NCBI GenBank assembly: GCA_965225715.1
Contig: CBDDBK010000003.1
Coordinates: forward strand, 1 to 64,000
DNA from: CBDDBK01 sp965225715
GTDB lineage: Bacteria > Bacteroidota > Bacteroidia > Cytophagales > Flammeovirgaceae
Direction of reading: 5' to 3'
DNA: 64,000 bases
The notes under the pieces were generated by a model. It had not been told where the DNA came from and did no database searches. It saw only the letters and a program-made list of their open reading frames with translations. Of the stretch, positions 45,876 through 55,103 are shown piece by piece. Made by a program: the position numbers and the translations under genes. Position 1 is the stretch's first letter. Every line of letters begins with the position of its first letter.

Positions 45876-48800
45876 ATGAAAAAAATCACTTTTTTTATAC
45901 TCATTTTTTCCTTTTTTACAGCAAAAGCGCAAGTTAATACGCAAGATTCTTTAGCTTTATTGGCTTTGTACAACAGTACTGACGGTGCTAACTGGACCAC
46001 CACCTGGAATTTAAACAATCCTGTTGGCAGCTGGCATGGAGTCACTACAACAAATGGGCGAGTTGTAGAGCTTGATTTAAGGTTTAATAATCTCAATGGT
46101 TCCATTCCTACTGAATTGGGCAATCTAAGTGCTTTAACAAGTTTAGATTTATCTATCAATGACCTTACAGGTTCCATTCCGTTGGAGTTGGGCAATCTAA
46201 GTGCTTTAACAAGTTTAAATTTATCTTTCAATCTACTTACCGGTTCTATTCTACCGGAGTTGGGCAATTTAAGTGCTTTAACAACTTTAGAATTAGGTAA
46301 GAATCAACTTACAGGTTCCATTCCGTTGGAGTTGGGCAATCTAACTGCTTTAACAACTTTAGACTTAGGTATCAATGACCTTACAGGTTCCATTCCACAA
46401 GAGTTGGGCAATTTAACTGCTTTAACAAATTTAGACTTAAGTAACAATCAACTTACAGGTTCCATTCCATCGGAGTTGGGCAATCTAACTGCTTTAACAA
46501 ATTTAAGTTTAAGAATCAATCTACTTACAGGTTCCATTCCACAAGAGTTGGGCAATCTAACTGCTTTAACAAATTTAGATTTATTTTTCAATAACCTTAT
46601 AGGTTCCATTCCACAAGAGTTGGGCAATCTAACTGCTTTAACAAATTTAAATTTAAGAAGCAATCTACTTACAGGTTCCATTCCACAAGAGTTGGGCAAT
46701 CTAACTGCTTTAACAAATTTAGACTTAGGTAAGAATCAACTTACAGGTTCCATTCCGTTGGAGTTGGGCAATCTAACTGCTTTAACAAATTTAGACTTAA
46801 GTATCAATGACCTTACAGGTTCCATTCCACAAGAGTTGGGCAATTTAACTGCTTTAATAACTTTAGACTTAGATAACAATGACCTTACAGGTTCCATTCC
46901 GTCGGAGTTGGGCAATTTAACTGCTTTAACAACTTTAGACTTAGATAACAATGACCTTACAGGTTCCATTCCATCGGAGTTGGGCAATTTAACTGCTTTA
47001 ACAACTTTAGACTTAGCTAACAATGACCTTACAGGTTCCATTCCGTTGGAGTTGGGCAATTTAACCAATTTGCAAAAGCTATTTTTAAATGACAATCAAC
47101 TTACAGATTTACCGGATTTATCACATATAACAGGCTTAAATGGAAGTACTGATTTTCAGGTTCAAAATAATTTTTTAGATTTTGAAGATATAGAACCCAA
47201 TCGGACTAATTTGCTTTTTGCTTCTAATTATTCGCCTCAAGGTCCGGTAAGAGAAGGGGATTTTTATTCTAATCCTATAGGTACAGATATAGTTCTTTCG
47301 GTTGCAGTCAATGGGACGGGGAACGTATACCAATGGTTTTTTAATGGTGTATCTATAGCAGGGGCTAGTGCTTCTAGTCTAAACCTGACCAACATACAAG
47401 AAGCCGATTTTGGTTCTTACTATTGTCAGATTAGCAATCCCAATGTATCGGGTCTTATTCTGATGTCTTTATCTGATGTTGTTGGCAATCCCTTTTCAAG
47501 CGATATAGTAACATCAGATTTTTTCATTCTCTTAAATCTATACAACAGCACTGATGGAGCTGGATGGAATACAACTTGGGATTTATTACTATCTCCAACA
47601 AACTGGGGCGGGATAACATTAGAAAATCAAAGAGTAGTAGCTATTGATTTGGCTAATAATAACTTATCTGGAACATTAGCTTCTGATTTAGGTCTTTTAG
47701 ATAGTTTGCAAACTTTAGACTTAGGCACTAATGAGTTGAGTGGCGCTATTCCGGCAGAACTCGGCAATTTAGCTGCTTTAACAAGATTAGAATTAAATAA
47801 CAATCAACTTACAGGTTCCATTCCTACTGAGTTGGGCAATTTAGCTGCTTTAACAACTTTAGACTTAGGCACTAATGAGTTGAGTGGCGCTATTCCGGCA
47901 GAACTCGGCAATTTAGCTGCTTTAACAAGATTAGAATTAAATAACAATCAACTTACAGGTTCCATTCCTACTGAGTTGGGCAATTTAACCAATTTGCAAA
48001 ACTTATTGTTATCTGGTAATGAACTTACAGGTTCCATTCCTACTGAATTGGGCAATTTAACCAATTTGCAAAACTTATTGTTATCTGGTAATGAACTTAC
48101 AGGTTCCATTCCTACTGAATTGGGCAACTTAGCTGCTTTAACAACTTTAGATTTAGGCACTAATGAGTTGAGTGGCGCTCTGCCTAATACATTAGCTAAC
48201 TTGACTAACTTACTTAATTTAAAACTGGAAAACAATGCTTTTACCGGTCTATCTGATTTAACTGCCTTAACTCAACTTGTTGTTTTTAGTGTTCAAAATA
48301 ACCAGTTGGATTTTGGCGATTTACAGCCTAACATCGCAGTACTAACTGTGTACAGTCCTCAAAAACCGGTAAGAGAAGGTGAAAACTATACTTTGCCAAG
48401 TGGGTCAAATTTAATGCTTTCTGTCGATGTAGGCGGTACAGGAAATCGTTATCAATGGTTTTACAACAGTAATTTTATAGCTAATCCTAGTAATTCCAGT
48501 CTTGATTTAATGGACCTTCAAGCTGAAGAGTCCGGTCTTTATTATTGTGAAATTAACAATCCCAATGTACCGAGTTTGATTTTAACTTCTTCAGCAGATA
48601 CTTTAAAGGTAGTGCCTAATGCAGCTCCGACAGGCATAGCCCTTTCGAACAACAGCATAGAAGAAAACTTAGCTATAGGAACTTTAATAGGTCTTTTTTC
48701 CACAACAGATTCTAATCCAACTGATAAGCATACCTATACAATTTCTGATAACACCAATTTTAGAATCAGCCAAGATAGTTTATACGCTAATATTTCCTTT

Positions 48801-49172
48801 GATTATGAAACAATAGAAAGCTATGACTTAACAGTAACAAGTACAGATTTAGGAGGTTTAACCTATTCGGATGATTTGATTATTAGCATTATAGATGGTG
48901 ATGATGGTGGTTTGGTAACAGGTATTGAGGATGTTTTTACTCAAACTGAAATCGTATTGTATCCGAATCCAAGCACAAATTTTTTACATATAAGGGGCTT
49001 GAAAAAGATAGGGGTCGTGGAACTTCTATTTTATAACCTTCAAGGTCAAATAGTAAAGGAATACAGTGAGATTCAAGATGTTTATGATGTTAGCGATTTG
49101 CCTAAGGGTTTCTATATAGCGCTTATCAAAACGTTAAATTTTGAAAAAACCATTAATTTTATTATCAACTAA
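45876..49172 (+). CDS. Large leucine-rich-repeat, Ig-like, T9SS-sorted surface protein
   Basis: 1098 residues: signal peptide (about 1-18, ending TAKAQ); a first LRR block (~60-410) of about 14 plant-type 24-residue repeats (LGNLTALTNLDLSNNQLTGS); an Ig-like domain (~440-540); a second block of about 8 LRRs (~590-790); a second Ig-like domain; a cadherin-like domain near 920-1020 (IALSNNSIEENLAIGTLIG); and a type A sorting tail (VLYPNPSTNFLHI...FYIALIKT). It should be exported by the type IX system and act at the surface, perhaps in adhesion. The repeats are also nearly identical at DNA level (72-bp units). Confidence 0.9.
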   Translation: MKKITFFILIFSFFTAKAQVNTQDSLALLALYNSTDGANWTTTWNLNNPVGSWHGVTTTNGRVVELDLRFNNLNGSIPTELGNLSALTSLDLSINDLTGSIPLELGNLSALTSLNLSFNLLTGSILPELGNLSALTTLELGKNQLTGSIPLELGNLTALTTLDLGINDLTGSIPQELGNLTALTNLDLSNNQLTGSIPSELGNLTALTNLSLRINLLTGSIPQELGNLTALTNLDLFFNNLIGSIPQELGNLTALTNLNLRSNLLTGSIPQELGNLTALTNLDLGKNQLTGSIPLELGNLTALTNLDLSINDLTGSIPQELGNLTALITLDLDNNDLTGSIPSELGNLTALTTLDLDNNDLTGSIPSELGNLTALTTLDLANNDLTGSIPLELGNLTNLQKLFLNDNQLTDLPDLSHITGLNGSTDFQVQNNFLDFEDIEPNRTNLLFASNYSPQGPVREGDFYSNPIGTDIVLSVAVNGTGNVYQWFFNGVSIAGASASSLNLTNIQEADFGSYYCQISNPNVSGLILMSLSDVVGNPFSSDIVTSDFFILLNLYNSTDGAGWNTTWDLLLSPTNWGGITLENQRVVAIDLANNNLSGTLASDLGLLDSLQTLDLGTNELSGAIPAELGNLAALTRLELNNNQLTGSIPTELGNLAALTTLDLGTNELSGAIPAELGNLAALTRLELNNNQLTGSIPTELGNLTNLQNLLLSGNELTGSIPTELGNLTNLQNLLLSGNELTGSIPTELGNLAALTTLDLGTNELSGALPNTLANLTNLLNLKLENNAFTGLSDLTALTQLVVFSVQNNQLDFGDLQPNIAVLTVYSPQKPVREGENYTLPSGSNLMLSVDVGGTGNRYQWFYNSNFIANPSNSSLDLMDLQAEESGLYYCEINNPNVPSLILTSSADTLKVVPNAAPTGIALSNNSIEENLAIGTLIGLFSTTDSNPTDKHTYTISDNTNFRISQDSLYANISFDYETIESYDLTVTSTDLGGLTYSDDLIISIIDGDDGGLVTGIEDVFTQTEIVLYPNPSTNFLHIRGLKKIGVVELLFYNLQGQIVKEYSEIQDVYDVSDLPKGFYIALIKTLNFEKTINFIIN
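46080..47090 (+). repeat. 72-bp tandem repeats within the LRR gene, block 1
   Basis: About 14 units of 72 bp built around GAGTTGGGCAATCTAACTGC, TTTAACAAATTTAGACTTAA and CTTACAGGTTCCATTCC. Several neighbouring units differ by only a few bases, which implies recent expansion or gene conversion. Confidence 0.85.
47700..48200 (+). repeat. 72-bp and 144-bp tandem repeats within the LRR gene, block 2
   Basis: Two near-identical 144-bp double units (about 47704-47847 and 47848-47991) and two identical 72-bp units around 47992-48110. Confidence 0.8.
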
Positions 49173-49183
49173 ATTTATAATAT

Positions 49184-49276
49184 TAGACTCTATGTACTAA
49201 TTTTTTTGTATATATAAAATATACAACATGTATTTTATATCTACAATTACCAAAAAATTTTACAACATAGAGTCTA
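49184..49276. terminator. Long-range inverted repeat between convergent genes
   Basis: TAGACTCTATGT (49184-49195) pairs exactly with ACATAGAGTCTA (49265-49276), enclosing about 69 nt that contain a smaller TGTATAT/ATATACA hairpin. It lies between the LRR gene and convergent thiL, and may be a bidirectional terminator or the ends of a tiny element. Confidence 0.5.
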
Positions 49277-49296
49277 TTAATTAAATAATTAAGACA

Positions 49297-50322
49297 TTAA
49301 AAATGTTTCCATCCTTGAGCAATTAAATCGAAATCTTGCCCGTCAGGGGAAATTATTTTTTTACCTTGCTCTTTTTCAAGCATATAACCTATAGAAAGTA
49401 CTTCGGAGTGATCTTTAACTTTTTCATAATCATCATAACTTAGCGTATATAAAAGTTCATAATCATCACCACCATTTAAAATACATGTTGAAGGCGACAT
49501 TTTAAACTCATCTATTATTATATCATGAACTTCTTGATTTATAGGTAATTTCTCTTCATATATTTTGACTCCAAGCCCAGATGCTTTGCAAATATGAAGA
49601 ATTTCTGAAGAAAGCCCATCAGAAATGTCGATCATTGCCTTTGGTTTAATATTTAATTCTCTGAATAAATAAATAAAATCAGTTCGTGCTTTTGGTTTTA
49701 AATAAGATGCTAAGGGATATCCTTGCGTTTTAAATTCTGGCTGCATTTTGCTATCTTGGACAAAAGCTCTTTTTTCTCTTTGCAAAAGGAGTAAGCCCAA
49801 ATAAGCAGCACCTAAATCGCCAGTTACACATAGTATATCACCTGTCTCAGCGCCGCTGCGGTAAACAATATTTTTTTTATTAGCCTTTCCTAAAACCGTA
49901 ACAGAAATAATTAATCCTGTTTGAGAACTTGTAGTATCACCACCTACCAAATCTATATTATAATCTTTACAAGCCAGATGTATACCTTTATATATTTCAT
50001 CAATAGCTTCTAGGGTAAAACGACTACTTAAAGCTATACTTATAAGTATTTGTTGAGGTATAGCATTCATAGCAGCTATATCCGAAACATTAACACTAAC
50101 AGCTTTGTAACCTAAATGTTTAAGCGGATGAAACACTAAATCAAAATGGACATTTTCAACCAACATATCTGTTGAAATAAGAGACACCTCATGATCATTA
50201 TTCAGAACAGCAGCATCATCACCTATACCTTTTAAAGTACTAGGTTGGTAAGTTTTGACAGAATGACTTAAATGCTCAATAAGACCAAACTCGCCTAATT
50301 TGCCAATAGGGGTTAAAGACAT
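49297..50322 (-). CDS. thiL: Thiamine-monophosphate kinase
   Basis: About 341 residues from the ATG at 50322 (MSLTPIGKLGEFGLIEHL); an in-frame Met 16 codons earlier is outside the family alignment. Motifs: GIGDDAAVL, STDMLVENVHFD, LVGGDTTSSQTG, VTGDLGAAYLGL and MIDISDGLSSEI. It phosphorylates thiamine monophosphate to the diphosphate cofactor used, for example, by the transketolase encoded nearby. It is a single gene on the minus strand. Confidence 0.93.
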   Translation of the reverse strand: MSLTPIGKLGEFGLIEHLSHSVKTYQPSTLKGIGDDAAVLNNDHEVSLISTDMLVENVHFDLVFHPLKHLGYKAVSVNVSDIAAMNAIPQQILISIALSSRFTLEAIDEIYKGIHLACKDYNIDLVGGDTTSSQTGLIISVTVLGKANKKNIVYRSGAETGDILCVTGDLGAAYLGLLLLQREKRAFVQDSKMQPEFKTQGYPLASYLKPKARTDFIYLFRELNIKPKAMIDISDGLSSEILHICKASGLGVKIYEEKLPINQEVHDIIIDEFKMSPSTCILNGGDDYELLYTLSYDDYEKVKDHSEVLSIGYMLEKEQGKKIISPDGQDFDLIAQGWKHF

Positions 50323-50516
50323 AATTATTAGAAAATATAAAATATGGGCATAACGGTTATTATAAAACAAATATGTAAAAAATCATACGACTTACTAAGT
50401 TATAAGATTTTAAATTTGAGCAAAATTTATAACTAATAAATTATTTACAGGCTGAACGGTTTAATTGTAGTGGGCTTCTAATAGTTTTTGAAAAATATTT
50501 TCTCTTTATTTTTAAT

Positions 50517-50575
50517 ATAGTCGCTCTATTTGAAAAAAGGATTTTTAGAATTTTTAATGTGTTGATTTTTGATTA
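50517..50575 (+). repeat. Dispersed intergenic repeat, partial copy J
   Basis: Only the head is present: ATTTGAAAAAAGGATTTTTA followed by a GTGTTGATTTT stretch. It lies downstream of the TnpB gene. The rest of 50323-50671 holds a short inverted pair, ACGGTTTAA (about 50457) and ACCGTTTAACC (about 50619), possibly an element end. Confidence 0.5.
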
Positions 50576-50671
50576 TCAATGTAATAAACCCTAATAATTT
50601 TTTAAAACTTTAAGGGTAGACCGTTTAACCTATTATTTTTTTTACTACTTTTTACATCCGTTATGTAAAAC

Positions 50672-51850
50672 TTAGACAAACTTTGACAATTTGCTGTTTA
50701 CTTCCTGTTTCTCTGGACTTCCTAAAGCCGAAGCCTTAGGTTGTATCAGTCCTCCACAGGCAGAATCGGGGTAACTCTCCGCCAGTTTTTCCAAATTTAA
50801 ACTTGCGTTTAAATCGCGGTCGATAGAAATTTGGCAATTTTGGCAATTATAGACACGCTCCGAAAGTTTTAAAGTTCCTTTCTTATTTCCACAATTAGAA
50901 CATAATTTACTACTGGGATAAAAGCGGTTGGCCAATTTCAAAGTCGAGCCATACCATTTGCTTTTGTACTCTAATTGCCTTTTAAATTCATAAAACCCAC
51001 CGTCTAAAATGGCACTTGCTAAACGGTGATTTTTTACCATACCCGCGACGTTTAAGTCTTCTATGACTATGTGACTGTGGTTCTTAGCCAAATAGCTTGT
51101 GAGTTTATGTAAAGCATCTTTGCGTATGCAAGCAATTTTATAATGAATTTGAGCAACTTTTGTTTGCTGTTTATAGTAGTTGTTAGATTGTATTTTTTTG
51201 CCTTTGACAAAACGTTTGGATAGAACGCGTTGGGCAATTTTTAGCTTTCGTTTATAGGTTTTGTATGGTCTTTTGTTTTCAAAGATTTTGCCATCCGAAA
51301 GGGTAGCCAGTGTTTTGATACCGAGATCGACGCCAACGGCTTCGCGTGTTTTTGGCGTTGCTTTTGGTTCGTGAGGCACTAAAAAACTTACAAACCAATG
51401 CTTTGCGTGACGCGCAATAGTTACATTTTTAATGTTGTCTAATTCCACTTGCTCAGAAAGACGAACCCAGCCAAAGCGAGGAAGTTTAATTTTGCCCTTT
51501 CTCGAAACAATTTTACCCTCTAAATAAAAATTATTGTGTTGTCCTTTTTTCTTAAAGCGCGGATGCTTGCCTATTTTTTTAAAAAAGCGTTTGTAAGCTG
51601 TACCTAAATCGCGTAGAGCTTGTTGAGGTGCACATTTACTCACTTCGTAATACCAAGGATGTATACTTTTGACCTCTTTAACCAGTTTTTTATGCAAGTC
51701 AATAGCAGACAGATGGGCTTCTTTGTTTTTATAGGCTTTTTGGCAAGTTTCAAGTCCCCAATTGTAAGCGTGTCGCGCAACGCCAGCGTGTTTAAAGGCT
51801 AAAGTTTGTTGTTTGTTGTTCAAATTCAAACGTACTTTTAAACTTTTCAT
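50672..51850 (-). CDS. tnpB: TnpB RNA-guided endonuclease of an IS607 element
   Basis: 392 residues. The RuvC-like acidic residues are in VGVDLGIKTLATL (Asp), HIVIEDLNVAGM (Glu) and SIDRDLNASLNL (Asp). The zinc ribbon is CSNCGNKKGTLKLSERVYNC plus the second CxxC (CQNC). The N-terminal HTH/OrfB_IS605 helices are intact. TnpB proteins are omega-RNA-guided DNA nucleases that keep the element in place after excision. Full length, with all catalytic residues, so probably active. Encoded 3 nt after the tnpA stop. Confidence 0.93.
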   Translation of the reverse strand: MKSLKVRLNLNNKQQTLAFKHAGVARHAYNWGLETCQKAYKNKEAHLSAIDLHKKLVKEVKSIHPWYYEVSKCAPQQALRDLGTAYKRFFKKIGKHPRFKKKGQHNNFYLEGKIVSRKGKIKLPRFGWVRLSEQVELDNIKNVTIARHAKHWFVSFLVPHEPKATPKTREAVGVDLGIKTLATLSDGKIFENKRPYKTYKRKLKIAQRVLSKRFVKGKKIQSNNYYKQQTKVAQIHYKIACIRKDALHKLTSYLAKNHSHIVIEDLNVAGMVKNHRLASAILDGGFYEFKRQLEYKSKWYGSTLKLANRFYPSSKLCSNCGNKKGTLKLSERVYNCQNCQISIDRDLNASLNLEKLAESYPDSACGGLIQPKASALGSPEKQEVNSKLSKFV

Positions 51851-51853
51851 AGC

Positions 51854-52453
51854 CTATTTTAGTTCTTTAGCAACTTCTTTTAAACTATCTACAATTTTCT
51901 TGTTTTTATGACTGCGACTGCCATATAAACGAGCTGAAAAGACAGTAATTATTTCTAAAACATCTTGAGCCAAATCTTCTTCAAAGCTATTGCCTTGACT
52001 TCTGTTAATGATGATAACTTCCACATTAAAATATTCACAAAGCGTAACAATCAATTCCGAACCAAAACGTAAAAGCCTATCTTTATGCGTAATCACTAAT
52101 CTATCAACCTGATAAGAGCAAATTAATTTAATCAAGCGAATTAGGCCGCGCTTTTTATAGTTTAAACCAGAACCTAAATCATCAATAACTTCAAAATTAT
52201 AGCCATTTTTTCCACAGTACGATTCCAAAACAAGTATTTGCCTTTTCAAATCTTCTTTTTGGTCGTGTGAACTTACTCGGGCATAGGCTATTGTTAGTGA
52301 TTTGTCTTTTTTATTTCCTATGAGGTCATTAATTTCAAAACGGCGATGTCCACCTTTCGTACGAAAGGCTTGAATTTTGCCCGCTTGTTCCCATCGATGA
52401 ATCGTTTTGGTACTAACGCCTAATAATTCAGAGGCTTCTTTAATGCTTATCAT
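51854..52453 (-). CDS. tnpA: IS607-family serine recombinase (TnpA)
   Basis: 199 residues. A MerR-type HTH (SIKEASELLGVSTKTIHRWE, then FRTKGGHRRF) precedes a resolvase catalytic domain: the nucleophile Ser is in IAYARVSSHDQKEDL and conserved Arg is in VITHKDRLLRFG. This HTH-first order is diagnostic for IS607. Full length and without stops. It would excise and integrate the element. Confidence 0.93.
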   Translation of the reverse strand: MISIKEASELLGVSTKTIHRWEQAGKIQAFRTKGGHRRFEINDLIGNKKDKSLTIAYARVSSHDQKEDLKRQILVLESYCGKNGYNFEVIDDLGSGLNYKKRGLIRLIKLICSYQVDRLVITHKDRLLRFGSELIVTLCEYFNVEVIIINRSQGNSFEEDLAQDVLEIITVFSARLYGSRSHKNKKIVDSLKEVAKELK

Positions 52454-52580
52454 AACTCAAATATAGATAAATAACCTGTAAAACCAATTAAATGTCTATA
52501 AATATACAGAAATGTCTAAATATTTTGAGGCAGTTTCAAACCCCACTTTTTTGAATGACATCTGCTTTTAGCCAAAAAAG

Positions 52581-53441
52581 TTAGTGCTTTCTCCCCATTT
52601 TTATAATTTCTTGAATGCGCCTTTCCGAAATATTAAGGGCTTCAGAAATGAAGGTTGTTGAAACACCTTTTTGGTGCAACCCGAGCACAGCTTCTATTTT
52701 TCCTTTTTTAATTCCTTTTTCAATTCCTTTTTCAAGACCTGCTACTTGTCCTCTTTGGAACAATGGGTGTTTTACAATATCAAAAGTAATAGGCATAGTA
52801 TCAATAATTTTAGAAAGTAAATCAGTTAACTGGGGACGTAGCCCAGATAATAAGAACAAATGATGTAAATTTTCTCTAAATTCATGGTCAGAGGAACTCA
52901 ACTCTTCCAATTGACCAATAGTCTTTTTTAAAATAACTTCTTTTTTGTTTTCGTCCATAGCACATAGAGGAGCGATAAGGGCTAATTTTGAAGGCTTTAC
53001 CGATAATAAAGTATGCGCATCTATAATCGATAAATCGATCAAATCAAAACCCTGATAAACCTTATTAGTATCTAATTGCGTCAACATCCTAGCTTTTTTA
53101 GCCCCCAAATAAATAACCACATGACGTATAGGCAAGTTGTATTGTTTTATCAAAAAGCCGTGGTATTCTCCGATACGGTTGAGCATCTTTGGCTCATTTT
53201 TGCTTTGAAATTCTATATGAAGCAGTTCTTGCCCAGTGGGTGTTTTAATTTCACAAAGAAAATCTACTTCTCGCTTGACAAGTAAAGTTTTATGGATTTG
53301 GGGATCTAGGATTTTAGAGTCCAAAATTTTAATATTCAATTGCTTAGTAAGGAGTGGAAAGAAGAAATCTTTGATGTTTTCTTTGAAAAGCCAATCGAAG
53401 CGACTATCTCTTTGAACTTCTTTATTCCTTTTTTCTGTCAT
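52581..53441 (-). CDS. Rpn family recombination-promoting nuclease
   Basis: 286 residues. Here the N-terminus is complete (DSRFDWLFKENIKDFFFPLL). Catalytic set: VKREVDFLCEI...LLHIEFQSKNEPKM with the E-x-Q variant, then NLPIRHVVIYLGAKKA. A Gly-Ile-Glu-Lys repeat (GLEKGIEKGIKKGKIEA) leads to the HTH-like tail VSTTFISEALNISERRIQEI. Closest in the window to the gene at 20714. It is followed on its upstream side by repeat copy K and lies beside the IS607 element. Confidence 0.88.
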   Translation of the reverse strand: MTEKRNKEVQRDSRFDWLFKENIKDFFFPLLTKQLNIKILDSKILDPQIHKTLLVKREVDFLCEIKTPTGQELLHIEFQSKNEPKMLNRIGEYHGFLIKQYNLPIRHVVIYLGAKKARMLTQLDTNKVYQGFDLIDLSIIDAHTLLSVKPSKLALIAPLCAMDENKKEVILKKTIGQLEELSSSDHEFRENLHHLFLLSGLRPQLTDLLSKIIDTMPITFDIVKHPLFQRGQVAGLEKGIEKGIKKGKIEAVLGLHQKGVSTTFISEALNISERRIQEIIKMGRKH

Positions 53442-53449
53442 ATCCTTTT

Positions 53450-53534
53450 TATAGCAAGGCTATTTTTATTTTAGAAACAATCATTTTCAAAACCAATGTA
53501 TTAAAACCTCCCAAAATCCTTTTTTCAAATGACA
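53450..53534 (-). repeat. Dispersed intergenic repeat, copy K
   Basis: Reverse orientation: hairpin TAGC-AAG-GCTA, then TTTTCAAAACCAATGTATTA and CAAAATCCTTTTTTCAAATG. Confidence 0.7.
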
Positions 53535-53650
53535 AACTATTAAGTACAGAGACAAAAATGCATAGTAAGCACTTTCTTTTCGAATAATAAAAAAATCCTA
53601 ATAATTTTATTGATTTTTAATTATTTAGAGATGAAGACTTAAATAAAAGA

Positions 53651-54502
53651 TTAATAATCTCCAATTGTTTCTGGAAGTTGGTTTAAAGCATTTTCCAATT
53701 GTTGATCATTAGGGGCTATACCATGCCATTGGTGACTTCCCATCATAAAGTCTACTCCAGCTCCCATTTCTGTTTTCATAAGGTTAATAATAGGTTTTTG
53801 GTGAGCCTTAGTTATTTTTTTAGCCTTTTCCATTGTTTTAAGGATAGATTCTATTTGATTGCCTTGGGATTCCAAAACGATCCATCCAAAAGCTTCCCAT
53901 TTGGCTTTTAAATTATCTAAACTTATAATATCCTTTACAGAACCGTCGATTTGTTGTCCATTACAATCCACCGTCGCAATTAAATTATCAAGTTTACGGT
54001 GAGGTGCTAACATAGCAGCTTCCCAAATTTGACCTTCTTCTAATTCCCCATCGCCCATAAGGACGTAGACAAAATGAGGATCTTGGTTTAGTTTTTTGGT
54101 TAACGCTGCCCCAATTGCTATAGACAACCCTTGTCCTAAAGATCCTGAAGCAATTCTAATACCTTCAAGATTTTCTTCTGTAGCAGGATGTCCTTGTAAA
54201 CGACTGTTTATTTTTCTAAAAGTCATTAACTCTTCTATTCCAAAATAACCATTTCTAGCTAAAACACTATACCAAACAGGAGAGATATGTCCATTCGAAA
54301 GGAAAAATAGATCTTCATCTTTTCCGTCAGTTTGAAATTTTTTAGAATGCTTCAATATTTGTCCATACAAAGCCACAAAGAAATCAGCACAACCTAATGA
54401 ACCACCAGGATGTCCTGACTGTGCCCCATGTACCATTCTAACAATATCCCTTCTAACTTGAAATGCTATTTTTTTTAAATCGTCTATATTATTTTTACTC
54501 AT
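53651..54502 (-). CDS. Transketolase, N-terminal subunit
   Basis: 283 residues covering only the N-terminal TPP domain: GAQSGHPGGSLGCADFFVAL, SNGHISPVWYS, GSLGQGLSIAIG and the TPP motif GDGELEEGQIWEAAMLA. In Bacteroidota transketolase is often split in two genes, and this is a complete N-half. The C-terminal gene, normally adjacent, is not in the window; downstream lies repeat K and the Rpn gene. The start overlaps the end of bcp by 8 nt. Confidence 0.92.
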   Translation of the reverse strand: MSKNNIDDLKKIAFQVRRDIVRMVHGAQSGHPGGSLGCADFFVALYGQILKHSKKFQTDGKDEDLFFLSNGHISPVWYSVLARNGYFGIEELMTFRKINSRLQGHPATEENLEGIRIASGSLGQGLSIAIGAALTKKLNQDPHFVYVLMGDGELEEGQIWEAAMLAPHRKLDNLIATVDCNGQQIDGSVKDIISLDNLKAKWEAFGWIVLESQGNQIESILKTMEKAKKITKAHQKPIINLMKTEMGAGVDFMMGSHQWHGIAPNDQQLENALNQLPETIGDY

Positions 54503-54953
54503 CTAAATCTAATATTTGTTGGGTATGTGTTTTGGTTTTTACCCGCTTAATAATATCTTGAATATACCCTTTTTCATCTATAATAAATGTATGACGCATG
54601 GTACTCAAAGCCATTTTTCCGAATACATTTTTCATCCGCCAAGTTTCATACATTTCATGAATCTGCTTATCAGAATCTGAAAGTAATGTAAATGGTAAAG
54701 AATATTTGGATATAAAGTGTTGATGCGACTCTTGACCATCACCACTAATACCTAGGACAACATAATTTTTTTCTTCTAAAGTTGGATAATAATCTCTTAA
54801 ATTACAAGATTGAGCAGTACAACCCGGTGTATTATCTTTAGGATAAAAGTATATAATAATCTTTTTACCTAAAAAATTAGATAATTTTACCATGTTTCCA
54901 TTTTGGTCTGGACATTCAAAATCCGGTGCTTTATCGCCTCTTTTTAAAGACAT
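54495..54953 (-). CDS. bcp: Thiol peroxidase Bcp (peroxiredoxin)
   Basis: 152 residues. DKAPDFECPDQNG at the N-terminus; the peroxidatic and resolving Cys are in NTPGCTAQSCNLRD (five residues apart, atypical 2-Cys Bcp). MRHTFIIDEKGYI is conserved. It reduces peroxides with thioredoxin. It is first in an operon with the transketolase half (8-nt overlap). Confidence 0.94.
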   Translation of the reverse strand: MSLKRGDKAPDFECPDQNGNMVKLSNFLGKKIIIYFYPKDNTPGCTAQSCNLRDYYPTLEEKNYVVLGISGDGQESHQHFISKYSLPFTLLSDSDKQIHEMYETWRMKNVFGKMALSTMRHTFIIDEKGYIQDIIKRVKTKTHTQQILDLDE

Positions 54954-55005
54954 AATTTTAATAATTAAATTTAATTAATTGGATAAATTGAATAACAGGT
55001 TAGTT

Positions 55006-55103
55006 TTATAGCAATGCTATTTTTATCTTAGAAATTTTTATTTTCAATATCAATAAAATAAGTTAAACCTTTCAAAAATCTTTTTTCCAGTGAAGTGACT
55101 ATA
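55006..55103 (-). repeat. Dispersed intergenic repeat, copy L
   Basis: Reverse orientation: hairpin TAGC-AAT-GCTA, TTTTCAATATCAATAAAATA, then AAAATCTTTTTTCCAGTGA. The remaining 55104-55290 has no gene. A TTTACCGAACTAT motif near 55272 matches the palindrome cluster at 20.3 kb. Confidence 0.7.

Larger units (their letters stand above)
50600..52460 (-). mobile_element. IS607-family insertion sequence (IS607 TnpA plus TnpB)
   Basis: A serine recombinase and a TnpB gene, 3 nt apart on the minus strand, form a complete IS607 unit. Ends are approximate because IS607 elements lack strong terminal inverted repeats and target duplications. The region just beyond the tnpB stop (below 50672) is where a TnpB guide (omega) RNA would be expected. 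Confidence 0.75.

Noticed and set aside
45860..47095. Long minus-strand frames opposite the LRR gene with repeated PNSxGMEPV units
   Set aside because: They are antisense shadows of the 72-bp LRR repeats; the periodicity comes from the plus-strand gene, which has signal, domains and sorting tail.
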